Part shown: one piece after another, positions 1-6,281 of the stretch
How the letters are laid out: each line of letters starts with the position of its first letter
Position numbering within the stretch: position 1 is the stretch's first letter
NCBI GenBank assembly: GCA_021780395.1
Contig: JAJXYU010000136.1
Location: forward strand, 1-6,719
DNA from: Pseudomonadota bacterium
Lineage (GTDB): Bacteria; Pseudomonadota; Gammaproteobacteria; Steroidobacterales; Steroidobacteraceae
Direction: 5' to 3'
Length of the DNA stretch: 6,719 nucleotides
The notes under the pieces: model-generated
What the model was told of the DNA's origin: nothing
Seen by the model: the letters and a program-made list of their open reading frames with translations, nothing else
Database searches by the model: none
Translations under genes and position numbers: made by a program

Positions 1-1
1 G

Positions 2-70
2 GCCGCGCCGGCGACACGGCGGCCGTTCGACGGATTGCGCGATTTATTGCAGAAAACCGATAGGACGTAA
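2..70 (+). CDS. yceD: C-terminal end of probable YceD (DUF177) protein, partial
   Basis: An open frame enters from the left edge and ends at TAA 68-70, six bases before rpmF. The 22 visible codons end in RRPFDGLRDLLQKTDRT. A C-terminal pattern of basic residues, then PF, then a short Leu-rich helix with Lys/Arg resembles the tail of YceD/DUF177 proteins (E. coli type ends in NPF followed by a similar helix). YceD-family genes commonly sit directly upstream of rpmF, and in E. coli YceD has been linked to 23S rRNA accumulation. The call rests mainly on position and this short motif, since the domain itself lies outside the window. No promoter is visible between this frame and rpmF, so the two are probably co-transcribed. 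Confidence 0.5.
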   Translation, partial: AAPATRRPFDGLRDLLQKTDRT

Positions 71-76
71 GCGACC

Positions 77-280
77 ATGGCAGTTCAAAAGAGCAGAAAG
101 ACCCCGTCGAAGCGCGGCATGCACCGTTCGCACTCGGCGCTCGGCCGGCCGACGATCTCGGTCGATGCGAAGAGCGGCGAGTCGCACCTGCGCCACCGGG
201 TGAGCCGCGACGGCTTCTACCGCGGTCGCAAGGTGCTCGAGACGAAGGCCGACGCCGCCGCGGCCGACGACGAAGCGTAG
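77..280 (+). CDS. rpmF: 50S ribosomal protein L32
   Basis: The 67-residue basic protein begins [19 protein letters not shown] and contains [18 protein letters not shown], the two signature blocks of bacterial L32 (SKRGMRRSHDAL and HLRHxxxxDGYYRGRKV in E. coli). L32 is a small protein of the large ribosomal subunit. This copy has no cysteines, so it is the zinc-independent form. It is about ten residues longer than E. coli L32 because of an Ala/Asp-rich acidic tail (residues 56-67). The ATG at 77 follows an AGGA at 62-65, and the conserved N-terminus starts there. It lies between yceD and plsX, the usual gene order in proteobacteria, which places ribosome and phospholipid synthesis genes under shared transcription. 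Confidence 0.97.
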   Translation: MAVQKSRKTPSKRGMHRSHSALGRPTISVDAKSGESHLRHRVSRDGFYRGRKVLETKADAAAADDEA

Positions 281-288
281 CGCCGGGA

Positions 289-322
289 CGCGCCGCGGCG
301 GCCAACCGGCCGCCGCGGCGCG
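289..322 (+). repeat. 15-bp perfect inverted repeat (hairpin) between rpmF and plsX
   Basis: Bases 289-303 (CGCGCCGCGGCGGCC) are exactly complementary to 308-322, separated by the 4-base loop AACC. The stem is entirely G:C. It starts 9 bases after the rpmF stop and ends 24 bases before the plsX GTG. No T run follows (the next bases are GACCCCCGTG), so it does not fit a classical intrinsic terminator. Likely roles, by inference, are protection of the rpmF 3' end, partial attenuation, or an mRNA-processing boundary that keeps L32 output well above PlsX. Confidence 0.85.
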
Positions 323-346
323 GACCCCCGTGCGCATTGCCGCCCC

Positions 347-1354
347 GTGCGTTCGCCGCTGCACATTGCCGTCGACGTGATGAGCGGCGATCGCGGCCCC
401 GAGACCTGCGTCCCGGCCGCGCTCGCCGTCGCTCGCGAGCACCCCGACGTCGAGTTCACCCTCGTCGGCCGCGCGGCCGACCGACCCGCCGACTGGCGCG
501 AGCGCGCGCCGCCGAACACCGACTGGCTCGAGGCGAGCGAGGTCGTCGCGATGACCGAGCATCCGCGCGAGGCCTTGCGCCACAAGAAGGATTCCTCGAT
601 GCGTCGCGCGGTCGACCTCGTGAAGGCGGGGAGCGCGCACGCGTGCGTCAGTGCCGGCAACACCGGCGCGCTGATGGCGACCGCGCACTTCGTGCTGAAG
701 ATGATCCGCGGCGTCGAGCGTCCGGCGATCGCCTCGTGGATCCCCTCGCGCAGCGGCCACACCTTCATGCTCGACCTCGGCGCGAATGCGACCGCGACCC
801 CGGCGCAGCTGTGCCAGTTCGCGGTGATGGGCAGCGTGCTCGCCGAGGATCGCTCGGCCGCGCCCGGCCCGCGCATCGGCCTGCTGAACATCGGTGAGGA
901 GGACATCAAGGGCGACGAGACGGTGCAGAAGGCGCACGAGCTGCTGTCCGCCTCGGGGCTCAACTACGTCGGCTTCGTCGAGGGGCACGACGTCTTCGGC
1001 GACGACGTCGACGTCGTCGTGACCGACGGCTTCACCGGCAACGTCGCGTTGAAGACGATGGAAGGCACCGCGCGCTACATCGCGCAGGCGTTGCGCGAGG
1101 AGTTCACGCGCGGCACGGTGCGCAAGCTCGGGGCGCTGCTCGCGGCGCCCGCGCTCGGCGCGCTGCGCTCGCGGCTCGACCCGAGACGCTATAATGGCGC
1201 GAGCATGGTGGGGCTCAACGGCGTCGTGATCAAGAGTCACGGCAGCGCCGATGCGTTCTCGTTCCAGCGCGCGCTCGAGGTGGCCGTCGTCGAGGCACGC
1301 AATGGTTTGCCCACGCGCATCGCGGCGAAGCTCGGCGCGCCACCGGTGACTTGA
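347..1354 (+). CDS. plsX: Phosphate acyltransferase PlsX
   Basis: The 335-residue protein is PlsX, which converts acyl-ACP and phosphate into acyl-phosphate for PlsY in the first steps of phospholipid synthesis. It is a soluble or membrane-peripheral enzyme. Recognisable family blocks are [12 protein letters not shown] (residues 7-18), KKDSSM (80-85), [10 protein letters not shown] (102-111), [11 protein letters not shown] (181-191), [14 protein letters not shown] (227-240) and [12 protein letters not shown] followed by IKSHGSAD (281-302). Two positions differ from the commonest forms: MSGD instead of MGGD near the N-terminus, and [10 protein letters not shown] where many homologues have DLGANVD or similar. 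The start is a GTG with no visible Shine-Dalgarno. It is chosen because the conserved strand begins six residues later and no other in-frame ATG, GTG or TTG lies between 281 and 347. Stop TGA is at 1352-1354. Confidence 0.96.
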   Translation: MRSPLHIAVDVMSGDRGPETCVPAALAVAREHPDVEFTLVGRAADRPADWRERAPPNTDWLEASEVVAMTEHPREALRHKKDSSMRRAVDLVKAGSAHACVSAGNTGALMATAHFVLKMIRGVERPAIASWIPSRSGHTFMLDLGANATATPAQLCQFAVMGSVLAEDRSAAPGPRIGLLNIGEEDIKGDETVQKAHELLSASGLNYVGFVEGHDVFGDDVDVVVTDGFTGNVALKTMEGTARYIAQALREEFTRGTVRKLGALLAAPALGALRSRLDPRRYNGASMVGLNGVVIKSHGSADAFSFQRALEVAVVEARNGLPTRIAAKLGAPPVT

Positions 1355-1367
1355 AGGATCCACGAGT

Positions 1368-2333
1368 ATGTACTCACGCATCGCCGGTACCGGCAGTTAC
1401 CTGCCGGAGAAAATCCTCACCAACGCCGACCTCGAGAAGCTGGTCGACACCAGCGACGAGTGGATCCGTACCCGCACCGGGATCTCCCGCCGGCACGTCG
1501 CGATGCCCGGCGAGACGACGACCGACCTCGCCGAGCACGCCGCGCGCCGGGCGCTCGAGGCCGCGGGCGTCGAACCCGGGGACGTCGACCTGATCTGCGT
1601 CGGCACGGCGACGCCGGATCTCGTGTTCCCGAACGTCGGCACCCTCCTGCAGCAACGCCTCGGGATCCACGGCTGCCCGGCGTTCAGCGTCGAGGCGGCC
1701 TGCGCGGGCTTTCTGTACGTGCTCAGCGTCGCGGACAAGTTCGTGCGGCTCGGCGACGCGAAGTGCGCACTGGTGATCGGCGCCGACACGCTCACGCGGA
1801 TCGTCGACTGGACCGACCGGTCGACCTGCGTGCTGTTCGCGGACGGCGCCGGCGCGGTGGTGCTGCAGCCGGCGAAAGAGCCCGGGATCATGAGCACCCA
1901 CCTGCACGCGGATGGCAAGTACAAGGACCTCCTGCTGTATCCGGATGGCGTCTCGCGTGGCTTCGATCTGATGCGCGCGGGCAAGGCCGGCGTGCGGATG
2001 AAGGGCAACGAGGTCTACAAGGTGGCGGTGAACACGCTCGGTCACCTGGTCAACGAGACGCTCGCGGCGAACGGCGCGACCAAGGCCGACCTCGACTGGC
2101 TGATCCCGCACCAGGCGAACATCCGCATCATCGAGGCGATCGCGAAGCGGCTCGACATGCCGATGGAGAAGGTGATCGTGACGATCGGCGAGCACGGCAA
2201 CACGTCGGCCGCCTCGGTGCCGCTCGCGCTCGACACCGGCGTGCGCGACGGACGGATCCAGCGCGGCCAGCTCCTGCTGCTCGAGGCGTTCGGCGGCGGC
2301 TTCACCTGGGGCTCGGCGCTGGTCCGCTACTGA
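1368..2333 (+). CDS. fabH: Beta-ketoacyl-ACP synthase III (FabH)
   Basis: The 321-residue thiolase-fold enzyme condenses acetyl-CoA (or another short acyl-CoA) with malonyl-ACP to start type II fatty-acid synthesis in the cytoplasm. The catalytic triad is complete: Cys112 in [10 protein letters not shown], His248 in [10 protein letters not shown] and Asn278 in [10 protein letters not shown], at almost the same spacing as in E. coli FabH (317 residues). Further family blocks are [12 protein letters not shown] (28-39), the [10 protein letters not shown] loop (157-166) and the C-terminal [14 protein letters not shown] strong ribosome binding site, GAAGGA at 1353-1358, overlaps the plsX stop codon, with 9 bases to the ATG at 1368. 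This indicates co-transcription and probably coupled translation with plsX. fabD, which often follows fabH, is absent; a terminator comes 25 bases after the stop. Confidence 0.98.
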   Translation: MYSRIAGTGSYLPEKILTNADLEKLVDTSDEWIRTRTGISRRHVAMPGETTTDLAEHAARRALEAAGVEPGDVDLICVGTATPDLVFPNVGTLLQQRLGIHGCPAFSVEAACAGFLYVLSVADKFVRLGDAKCALVIGADTLTRIVDWTDRSTCVLFADGAGAVVLQPAKEPGIMSTHLHADGKYKDLLLYPDGVSRGFDLMRAGKAGVRMKGNEVYKVAVNTLGHLVNETLAANGATKADLDWLIPHQANIRIIEAIAKRLDMPMEKVIVTIGEHGNTSAASVPLALDTGVRDGRIQRGQLLLLEAFGGGFTWGSALVRY

Positions 2334-2350
2334 TCCGGCGCGCGGCGGGC

Positions 2351-2390
2351 AAAAAAAAACGCCGCGGCGCGAGCCGCGGCGTCTTCCTTC
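2351..2390. terminator. Bidirectional rho-independent terminator between fabH and the convergent lipoprotein gene
   Basis: A perfect 10-bp stem, ACGCCGCGGC (2359-2368) with its complement at 2373-2382, closes a GCGA loop. On the minus strand the stem is followed by nine T (complement of A 2351-2359), a textbook terminator for the lipoprotein gene that ends at 2419. On the plus strand the stem is followed by CTTCCTTC (2383-2390), a weaker pyrimidine tract, 25 bases after the fabH stop. It therefore separates the two converging units. Confidence 0.92.
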
Positions 2391-2406
2391 GATCGGTTGA
2401 CCGAAG
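2387..2406 (-). repeat. Second hairpin in the lipoprotein 3' untranslated region
   Basis: Read on the minus strand, CTTCGGTC (2406-2399) pairs with GATCGAAG (2394-2387) around an AACC loop, giving an 8-bp stem with one G-U pair. It lies 12 bases after the lipoprotein stop and just before the terminator hairpin. A copy of the left arm (GACCGAAG on the plus strand) recurs at 2409-2416, ten bases away. A tandem hairpin may stabilise an abundant small mRNA; that role is inferred. Confidence 0.55.
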
Positions 2407-2418
2407 CGGACCGAAGTC

Positions 2419-2736
2419 TTACTTCGAGACCGACTTCTTGAACATCCGATTGAGCTTCTCGTTGATCTGCTCGATCGACGTCTGGTTCGCCTGAGCGGTG
2501 GAGAGCGCCTGGTTCGCGGTGCTCTGCGCCGCGTTCGCCGCGGACGCCGCGCTCGAGGCGGCCGAGTTCGCCGCGGCCGCGTCGCTCGACGCCTTCGCGG
2601 TGTCACCCTGCAGCTTCGAGACCTGCGACTTCAGGTCGTCGATTTGCGACTGGATCGGCTTCAGATCGGTGCAGCCGGTGAACGCGAGCAAGCAGGCCGC
2701 GGCGGCGGAGACCTTGACTACCGTTGCGAGTTTCAT
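2419..2736 (-). CDS. Lpp/OprI-like alanine-zipper outer-membrane lipoprotein
   Basis: This 105-residue precursor has a lipoprotein signal peptide: Lys near the start, an Ala/Val/Leu core and LLAFTGC with the lipidated Cys at residue 22. Residue +2 is Thr, not Asp, which favours sorting to the outer membrane. The mature 84 residues show heptad spacing at 25, 28, 32, 35, 39, 42 and so on to 98. These positions are Leu/Ile/Val first, then Ala from 49 to 81, then Ile/Ile/Leu/Met; only Thr46 and Asn84 are polar. The protein ends KKSVSK, with the terminal lysine used by Braun's lipoprotein and OprI for attachment to peptidoglycan. It should form a parallel coiled-coil rod (a trimer in E. coli Lpp) tethering outer membrane to wall. 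It is longer than Lpp (58 mature residues) or OprI. The frame stays open upstream to 2835, but the signal peptide and ribosome binding site fix the start at 2736. Confidence 0.88.
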   Translation of the reverse strand: MKLATVVKVSAAAACLLAFTGCTDLKPIQSQIDDLKSQVSKLQGDTAKASSDAAAANSAASSAASAANAAQSTANQALSTAQANQTSIEQINEKLNRMFKKSVSK

Positions 2737-2741
2737 AGCTT

Positions 2742-2749
2742 CTTCCCCT
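2742..2749 (-). promoter_or_regulatory. Ribosome binding site fixing the lipoprotein start
   Basis: On the minus strand the purine run AGGGGAAG lies 5 bases before the ATG at 2736. This supports the start at the signal peptide rather than the upstream in-frame ATG at 2835, whose extra 33 residues (Arg/Thr/Asp-rich, with Cys) would disrupt a lipoprotein signal. Confidence 0.75.
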
Positions 2750-2774
2750 AGGGTTGTGGCATTGGTCTTGGTTA

Positions 2775-2784
2775 ACGTGCACGT
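2775..2784. repeat. 10-bp palindrome in the lipoprotein leader
   Basis: ACGTGCACGT is a perfect 10-bp palindrome, adjoined by GTTAAC (2771-2776). An 8-bp palindrome CACGCGTG follows at 2792-2799. All lie between the presumed promoter and the lipoprotein start. They could be protein-binding sites or chance; no regulator is identified. Confidence 0.35.
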
Positions 2785-2830
2785 ATCGTCACACGCGTGC
2801 CCATCGCGAGGACGGGTTCGCGTGCGCCGA

Positions 2831-2869
2831 ATCATTGCAATTAAAGCGAATTTTCAATGGCAAATGCAA
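2831..2869 (-). promoter_or_regulatory. Probable promoter region of the lipoprotein gene
   Basis: The stretch 2830-2940 is markedly AT-rich against a GC-rich background. On the minus strand two overlapping sigma-70-like pairs can be read. One is TTGCAT (2869-2864) with an 18-base spacer to TTTAAT (2845-2840). The other is TTGAAA (2857-2852) with a 15-base spacer to AATGAT (2836-2831). Neither is ideal and I cannot choose between them. Either gives a leader of about 90-100 bases. Confidence 0.45.
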
Positions 2870-2883
2870 CCGTAAATATACGG
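2870..2883. repeat. Inverted repeat CCGTA-AATA-TACGG upstream of the lipoprotein promoter
   Basis: A perfect 5-bp dyad with a 4-base AT centre abuts the upstream edge of the presumed -35 region. It has the size and position of an operator or activator site. It is short enough to be chance, and no cognate regulator is visible in the window. Confidence 0.35.
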
Positions 2884-2972
2884 AGTGTCGGTATAACGCG
2901 ACGTTTTTATGCGTGTTTTCGCCCTCTGCGTATTAAATCGACGTCACGATCGACACCGCCCATCGGACCCCG

Positions 2973-4916
2973 TCAGCTCTCCAAAAGTTCCATCACCGCG
3001 CGATGCCCCTGGTTGATCGCGCAGTCCGTGTAGGCCTCGCCCCCGGAGTCGGAGTTCGCGATCGCGATCCGCCCGAACTGCGCGCGCCCGACCACGTACG
3101 GCCGCTGCTCGATCGGCAGGTCCGGGTCGAACAGCGGGTTGTACTCCGGCGCGTAGCCGTGCGCGTGGCGGTTCACCGTGAGCGCGGTGATCTCGCGCGC
3201 CGGGTCGAAGCCGCCGCCGGCGAGCGCGCGCGCCATGATGCGACGGATCTCGCGCTCGAACGTCTCGAACGGGGTCACCAGCAGGTCGGCGCGGCCGACC
3301 CGGTTCTGGTCGAACTCGGACAGCCCCGGCTTGCACGGCGTGCGCGTCAGGTGCACCAGGATCGGCTCGTCGGGCTTGGTCGGCGCCCGGTACGCGCCGA
3401 GGTCGACCCGCGGGTTCAGGTAGAAGTACGAGAAGTAGCATCCCGGCGTGTACACGTAATAGGTCTTCAGCGCCTCGAACGCGCGCCAGTTGCGCAGCGC
3501 GACCGACGCGTAGACCAGCGGCGTCTTCACCAGCCGGTGCAGCGCGGCGCGCTGCACCGCGGGCAGGTCCGGCACCAGGTACGGGATCATCATGTTGTAG
3601 CACGCGAGCACGGTCGCGCGCGCGCGCGCCTTGAACGCCCGGCCGTGGCGCACGTAGGTGACCTCGACCTCGCGCGCGGTCTGCGGCTCGCCGAGGTTGC
3701 GCACGTGGATCACGGTGCTGTTCAGGCGGATCCGGACCGGCGAGTCGGCGCGGTCGAGCTTCGAGTAGTCCGCGCGCGCGATCACGAGGTCCTCGACGGT
3801 GGATCCCGGCAGCGCCTCGGGGATGAGGTTTCGAACCAGCGAGCGTGCGATCGTCGCGTTGCCGTCGGGGAAGTGCAGGAACGGCGAGCCGCCGGTGTCC
3901 TCGTACCCGGCCGGCGTCGGCCCCATCCGCTCGATCGAGCCCTTCGCGAGGTTCATCCCCTGGAAGCCGGGCAGGTGAAAGCCCCAGCAATCGAGCGCGG
4001 AGACCGCGTCGGTGCCGACGCCCCATTCGCCCTTGGTGCTCGCGTGGTAGTAGTGCAGCACCGCGGGCTCGGCGTGCACGTAGTCGCGCAGGAACGCCTC
4101 GTAGCTGATCCGCGAGAGCAGCTGCTTCTTCTCGTCCGAGGACAGGCCCGGCATGTAATCGACGTGGCCTTCCTGGATCTCGGCGATCTGCGCCTTCGCG
4201 CGCGCCGACAGCGGTGCCTCGGCGAGCACCTCGGCCCAGGGTCGCGAGCCGATGCCGACGCAGAGCCGGTCCGCGCCGAAGGTCTCGTGGTCGAAGAACG
4301 CCGCGCGCTCGAGACCGATGTGGTCGTAGAACTGGCGGTGCTGGGTCGACTTCTGCAGCGTCGGGACGTCGATCCCGAGGGTCTCGAGCAGGCCGTACGC
4401 GATGCGGCTGTACGGGCGCGGGCTGTCGATGTCCTCGGTGCCGCCGTTCATCAGCTCCAGCCGGTCGCCGACGTGGAACTCGTTGCGCTTCGCGTGGCCG
4501 CCGAAGTCGTCGTGGTTCTCGATGATCAGGATCCGGGCGTTCGGGCCGACGCTCGCGCGGTAGAAGTGGGCCGCCGCGAGGCCGCTGATCCCGCCGCCGA
4601 CGACGATCAGGTCGTAGTCCTCGCCGGTGTCGGTCGCGTGGGTCCAGTGGCGGCCGTCGCGCAGCGCGTGCGCGACCTCGAACGAGCCGGGATGATCGCC
4701 GCGCAGGCCGGTGAGCGCCGGCGGGTAGTAGCCCGGCATGTCCTGGGAGGGCATCGCGAGGGTGCCCGGCGGATCGCCCGGGGCGGCCGCGAGGAGCGAT
4801 CCGGAGGCGAGGGTGGTCGCGCCGATCGCGACGCCGTTCAGGAAGTCGCGGCGGGTGATCGGGCAGCCCATGCCGAGCGCCTTGTCGTTCGAGCGGTCGT
4901 CGTCGTCCTTGCCCAT
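2973..4916 (-). CDS. Tat-exported FAD-dependent amine oxidase, spermidine dehydrogenase-like
   Basis: The 647-residue protein starts with a twin-arginine signal: TRRDFLNG with Arg22-Arg23, a hydrophobic stretch at 28-45 and a likely cleavage near LLAAA. The folded, cofactor-loaded enzyme should thus reach the periplasm. A Rossmann FAD site follows: [16 protein letters not shown] (101-116), then acidic Glu133 and [12 protein letters not shown] (136-147). The C-terminal FAD-closing block is [20 protein letters not shown], then NQGHRAV. The segment [14 protein letters not shown] (75-88) and the overall layout match, from memory, periplasmic spermidine dehydrogenases such as Pseudomonas SpdH, which cleave polyamines and in characterised members carry heme as well as FAD. 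The substrate here is not proven. ATG 4916 has AGGAG at 4926-4922, five bases upstream. It stands alone on the minus strand, divergent from lexA. The n-region has an odd DDDD run. Confidence 0.8.
   Translation of the reverse strand: MGKDDDDRSNDKALGMGCPITRRDFLNGVAIGATTLASGSLLAAAPGDPPGTLAMPSQDMPGYYPPALTGLRGDHPGSFEVAHALRDGRHWTHATDTGEDYDLIVVGGGISGLAAAHFYRASVGPNARILIIENHDDFGGHAKRNEFHVGDRLELMNGGTEDIDSPRPYSRIAYGLLETLGIDVPTLQKSTQHRQFYDHIGLERAAFFDHETFGADRLCVGIGSRPWAEVLAEAPLSARAKAQIAEIQEGHVDYMPGLSSDEKKQLLSRISYEAFLRDYVHAEPAVLHYYHASTKGEWGVGTDAVSALDCWGFHLPGFQGMNLAKGSIERMGPTPAGYEDTGGSPFLHFPDGNATIARSLVRNLIPEALPGSTVEDLVIARADYSKLDRADSPVRIRLNSTVIHVRNLGEPQTAREVEVTYVRHGRAFKARARATVLACYNMMIPYLVPDLPAVQRAALHRLVKTPLVYASVALRNWRAFEALKTYYVYTPGCYFSYFYLNPRVDLGAYRAPTKPDEPILVHLTRTPCKPGLSEFDQNRVGRADLLVTPFETFEREIRRIMARALAGGGFDPAREITALTVNRHAHGYAPEYNPLFDPDLPIEQRPYVVGRAQFGRIAIANSDSGGEAYTDCAINQGHRAVMELLES
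3615..3628. repeat. (CG)7 alternating tract inside the oxidase gene
   Basis: Seven consecutive CG dinucleotides encode part of an Ala-Arg run (KARARAT) on the minus strand. The tract can adopt Z-DNA and may be prone to slippage, but the amino-acid run and GC-rich codon use are enough to explain it. Confidence 0.6.
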
Positions 4917-4969
4917 GGGGTCTCCTCGCGGGATGGATGGACGGCGACGTTAACGCGGCGCGGCGAGAC

Positions 4970-4997
4970 TTGCCAGACGATCGTTCCTGTATATAAT
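4970..4997 (+). promoter_or_regulatory. Sigma-70 promoter of lexA-imuA-imuB
   Basis: TTGCCA (4970-4975, 5 of 6 consensus) and a perfect TATAAT (4992-4997) are separated by 16 bases. Transcription should begin near 5004, giving a leader of only about 24 bases. The -10 element lies inside the upstream LexA-like site and the start point sits at the edge of the downstream site, so LexA binding would block polymerase directly. Confidence 0.85.
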
Positions 4998-5002
4998 CCC
5001 AA
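4987..5002. promoter_or_regulatory. Upstream, imperfect LexA box
   Basis: CTGTATATAATCCCAA has a perfect left half and AT core compared with the E. coli SOS box (CTGTATATATATACAG), but CAA in place of CAG in the right half. It overlaps the -10 element completely. The next box starts 18 bases downstream; E. coli lexA also carries two tandem boxes. It is probably a weaker site. Confidence 0.6.
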
Positions 5003-5004
5003 TA

Positions 5005-5020
5005 CTGTTCGAATATCCAG
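5005..5020. promoter_or_regulatory. Downstream LexA box (CTG-N10-CAG)
   Basis: CTGTTCGAATATCCAG keeps both conserved triplets of the gammaproteobacterial SOS box at the exact N10 spacing, and is preceded by TA as in the extended consensus. It covers the predicted transcription start and ends 7 bases before the lexA ATG, touching the weak ribosome binding site AGGTG (5019-5023). This indicates autoregulation of lexA and SOS control of the downstream imuAB genes. Confidence 0.85.
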
Positions 5021-5027
5021 GTGCCGT

Positions 5028-5651
5028 ATGACCGACCTCACGCCCCGGCAAACCCAGATTCTGCGGCTCATCCAGGACAGCATCGCGGAGAGCGGGATGC
5101 CGCCGACGCGCGCCGAGATCGCCCGCGCGCTCGGCTTCAAGTCGCCGAACGCCGCGGAGGAGCACCTGCGCGCGCTCCAGCGCAAGGGCGTGATCGACCT
5201 GATCCCGGGCGCCTCGCGGGGCATCCAGCTGAAGGACGTGCTGCGCGAACAGATCGGCCTGCCGCTGATCGGCCGCGTCGCTGCCGGTCGGCCGATCCTC
5301 GCCGAGGAACACGTCGAGGGGCGCTATCAGATCGACCCGCAACTGTTCCAGCCGCAACCGCACTACCTGCTGAAGGTCCGCGGGATGAGCATGAAGGACG
5401 CGGGCATCCTCGACGGCGACCTGGTCGCGGTGCATCGCACGCCCGAGGTCCGCAATCGGCAGATCGTGGTCGCGCGGCTGGAGAACGAGGTCACGGTCAA
5501 GCGCTACCGGCAGGAAGGCCGGATCGTGTGGCTGATGCCGGAGAACGCCGAGTTCGAACCGATCCGCGTCGATCTGCAGCACCAGCCGATGATCATCGAA
5601 GGCGTCGTCGTCGGCGTTCTGCGTCGCGGTAAGACCTTGGATGCCGCGTGA
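5028..5651 (+). CDS. lexA: SOS repressor LexA
   Basis: The 207-residue LexA has an N-terminal winged helix-turn-helix ([27 protein letters not shown] spans 24-50), nearly identical to E. coli LexA in the recognition helix. This fits the CTG-N10-CAG operator upstream. The C-terminal S24 peptidase domain has the self-cleavage bond Ala86-Gly87 in GRVAAGRP, nucleophile Ser121 in RGMSMKDAG and general-base Lys158 in EVTVKRY. These correspond to Ala84-Gly85, Ser119 and Lys156 in E. coli. The repressor should dimerise on SOS boxes and cleave itself when RecA filaments form. The reading frame stays open for about 2 kb upstream, but only the ATG at 5028 fits the family N-terminus, the promoter and the operator. 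Its last 11 bases overlap imuA. Confidence 0.98.
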   Translation: MTDLTPRQTQILRLIQDSIAESGMPPTRAEIARALGFKSPNAAEEHLRALQRKGVIDLIPGASRGIQLKDVLREQIGLPLIGRVAAGRPILAEEHVEGRYQIDPQLFQPQPHYLLKVRGMSMKDAGILDGDLVAVHRTPEVRNRQIVVARLENEVTVKRYRQEGRIVWLMPENAEFEPIRVDLQHQPMIIEGVVVGVLRRGKTLDAA

Positions 5652-6279
5652 CCCCCGGTCGCTCGCCGAACTGCTCGCCGATGCGCGCGTCTGGAGGCTG
5701 AAGGACGCGACGGCGGCGACGTCCCGCCCGGCCTGGCCGACCGGCCGGGCGGCGCTCGATGCGCGACTGCCGGACGGCGGCTGGCCGACCGCAGCGCTCG
5801 TCGAAGTGCTGCTCGCCGGCCACGGTCTCGGCGAGGTGCAGTTGTTCCTGCCGGCGTTGCTCGCCGGCGGCGCGGAGCGCGAGGCCGGCGGCGGGCGCTG
5901 GCTGATCTGGATCGCACCGCCGTACGAGCCGTATGCGCCGGCGCTCGCCCAGCAAGGCCTCGATCTGCGGCGCTTCCTGGTCGTGCGTCCGGCATCGGGC
6001 GTCGAGGCGCTCTGGGCCGCCGAACAGGCGCTGCAGTCGGGTGCTTGCACGGCGGTCTTTCTCTGGCTGAAGGGCAGCGACCTGCGCTGGCTGCGCCGTC
6101 TGAAGCTCGCCGCCGAGGAGGGCGGTGCGCTCGGCGTGCTGTTCCGTCCCGAGCATCACCGCTTCGAGTCCTCGCCCGCGAACCTGCGGCTCGCGGTGAG
6201 CCGTGACGCGGCGGGGCTGCGGCTCGAGCTGCTGAAAGTGCGCGGCGGCCAGCCGGCGTCGATCGCGCTCGAGCCGTGA
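5641..6279 (+). CDS. imuA: Translesion synthesis accessory protein ImuA
   Basis: The 212-residue protein matches the RecA/SulA-like ImuA family: [20 protein letters not shown] (34-53), [21 protein letters not shown] (54-74), [16 protein letters not shown] (88-103), LRRFLVVRP (109-117) and the C-terminal [11 protein letters not shown] (193-203). The loop at 60-65 sits where RecA has its Walker A, but it lacks the Lys-Ser/Thr, so ATP binding is not expected by this route. In characterised systems ImuA works with ImuB and DnaE2 in damage-induced mutagenesis and interacts with RecA in some species. The ATG at 5641 overlaps the lexA 3' end by 11 bases with no strong ribosome binding site, implying translational coupling and LexA control through the lexA promoter. 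imuB starts 2 bases after its stop. Confidence 0.93.
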   Translation: MPRDPRSLAELLADARVWRLKDATAATSRPAWPTGRAALDARLPDGGWPTAALVEVLLAGHGLGEVQLFLPALLAGGAEREAGGGRWLIWIAPPYEPYAPALAQQGLDLRRFLVVRPASGVEALWAAEQALQSGACTAVFLWLKGSDLRWLRRLKLAAEEGGALGVLFRPEHHRFESSPANLRLAVSRDAAGLRLELLKVRGGQPASIALEP

Positions 6280-6281
6280 CG

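Noticed and set aside
330..380. Possible 16-codon leader peptide (GTG 330 to TGA 378-380) overlapping the plsX start
   Set aside because: It has no ribosome binding site and an unremarkable sequence, and overlap of this size is common by chance.
1000..1019. 20-bp perfect palindrome inside plsX
   Set aside because: It is explained by alternating GAC and GTC codons for a conserved Asp/Val run (DDVDVVV).
1190..1195. TATAAT inside plsX, as an internal promoter for fabH
   Set aside because: The bases encode the conserved Tyr-Asn of the RYNGAS motif, and no -35 element lies at a suitable distance. Internal promoters in this region are known in E. coli, but the sequence here does not support one.
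44..1381. 445-codon open frame on the minus strand opposite rpmF and plsX
   Set aside because: It is Arg/Ala/His-rich with no recognisable motif and is fully antisense to two confidently identified genes. Such frames are expected in GC-rich DNA.
1460..2494. Plus-strand open frame overlapping fabH in another frame and reading through the terminator
   Set aside because: Shadow frame: Arg/Gly/Ala-rich, with no start context and no family resemblance.
1374..2606. Minus-strand open frame opposite fabH
   Set aside because: Low-complexity Arg-rich sequence with no motif; it runs through the terminator and overlaps the lipoprotein gene.
3003..5027. Plus-strand open frame of about 675 codons opposite the oxidase, in frame with lexA
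   Set aside because: Its composition (Arg/Val/Asp/Ala-rich) is a shadow of the oxidase codons. LexA homology begins exactly at 5028, after its own promoter and operator.
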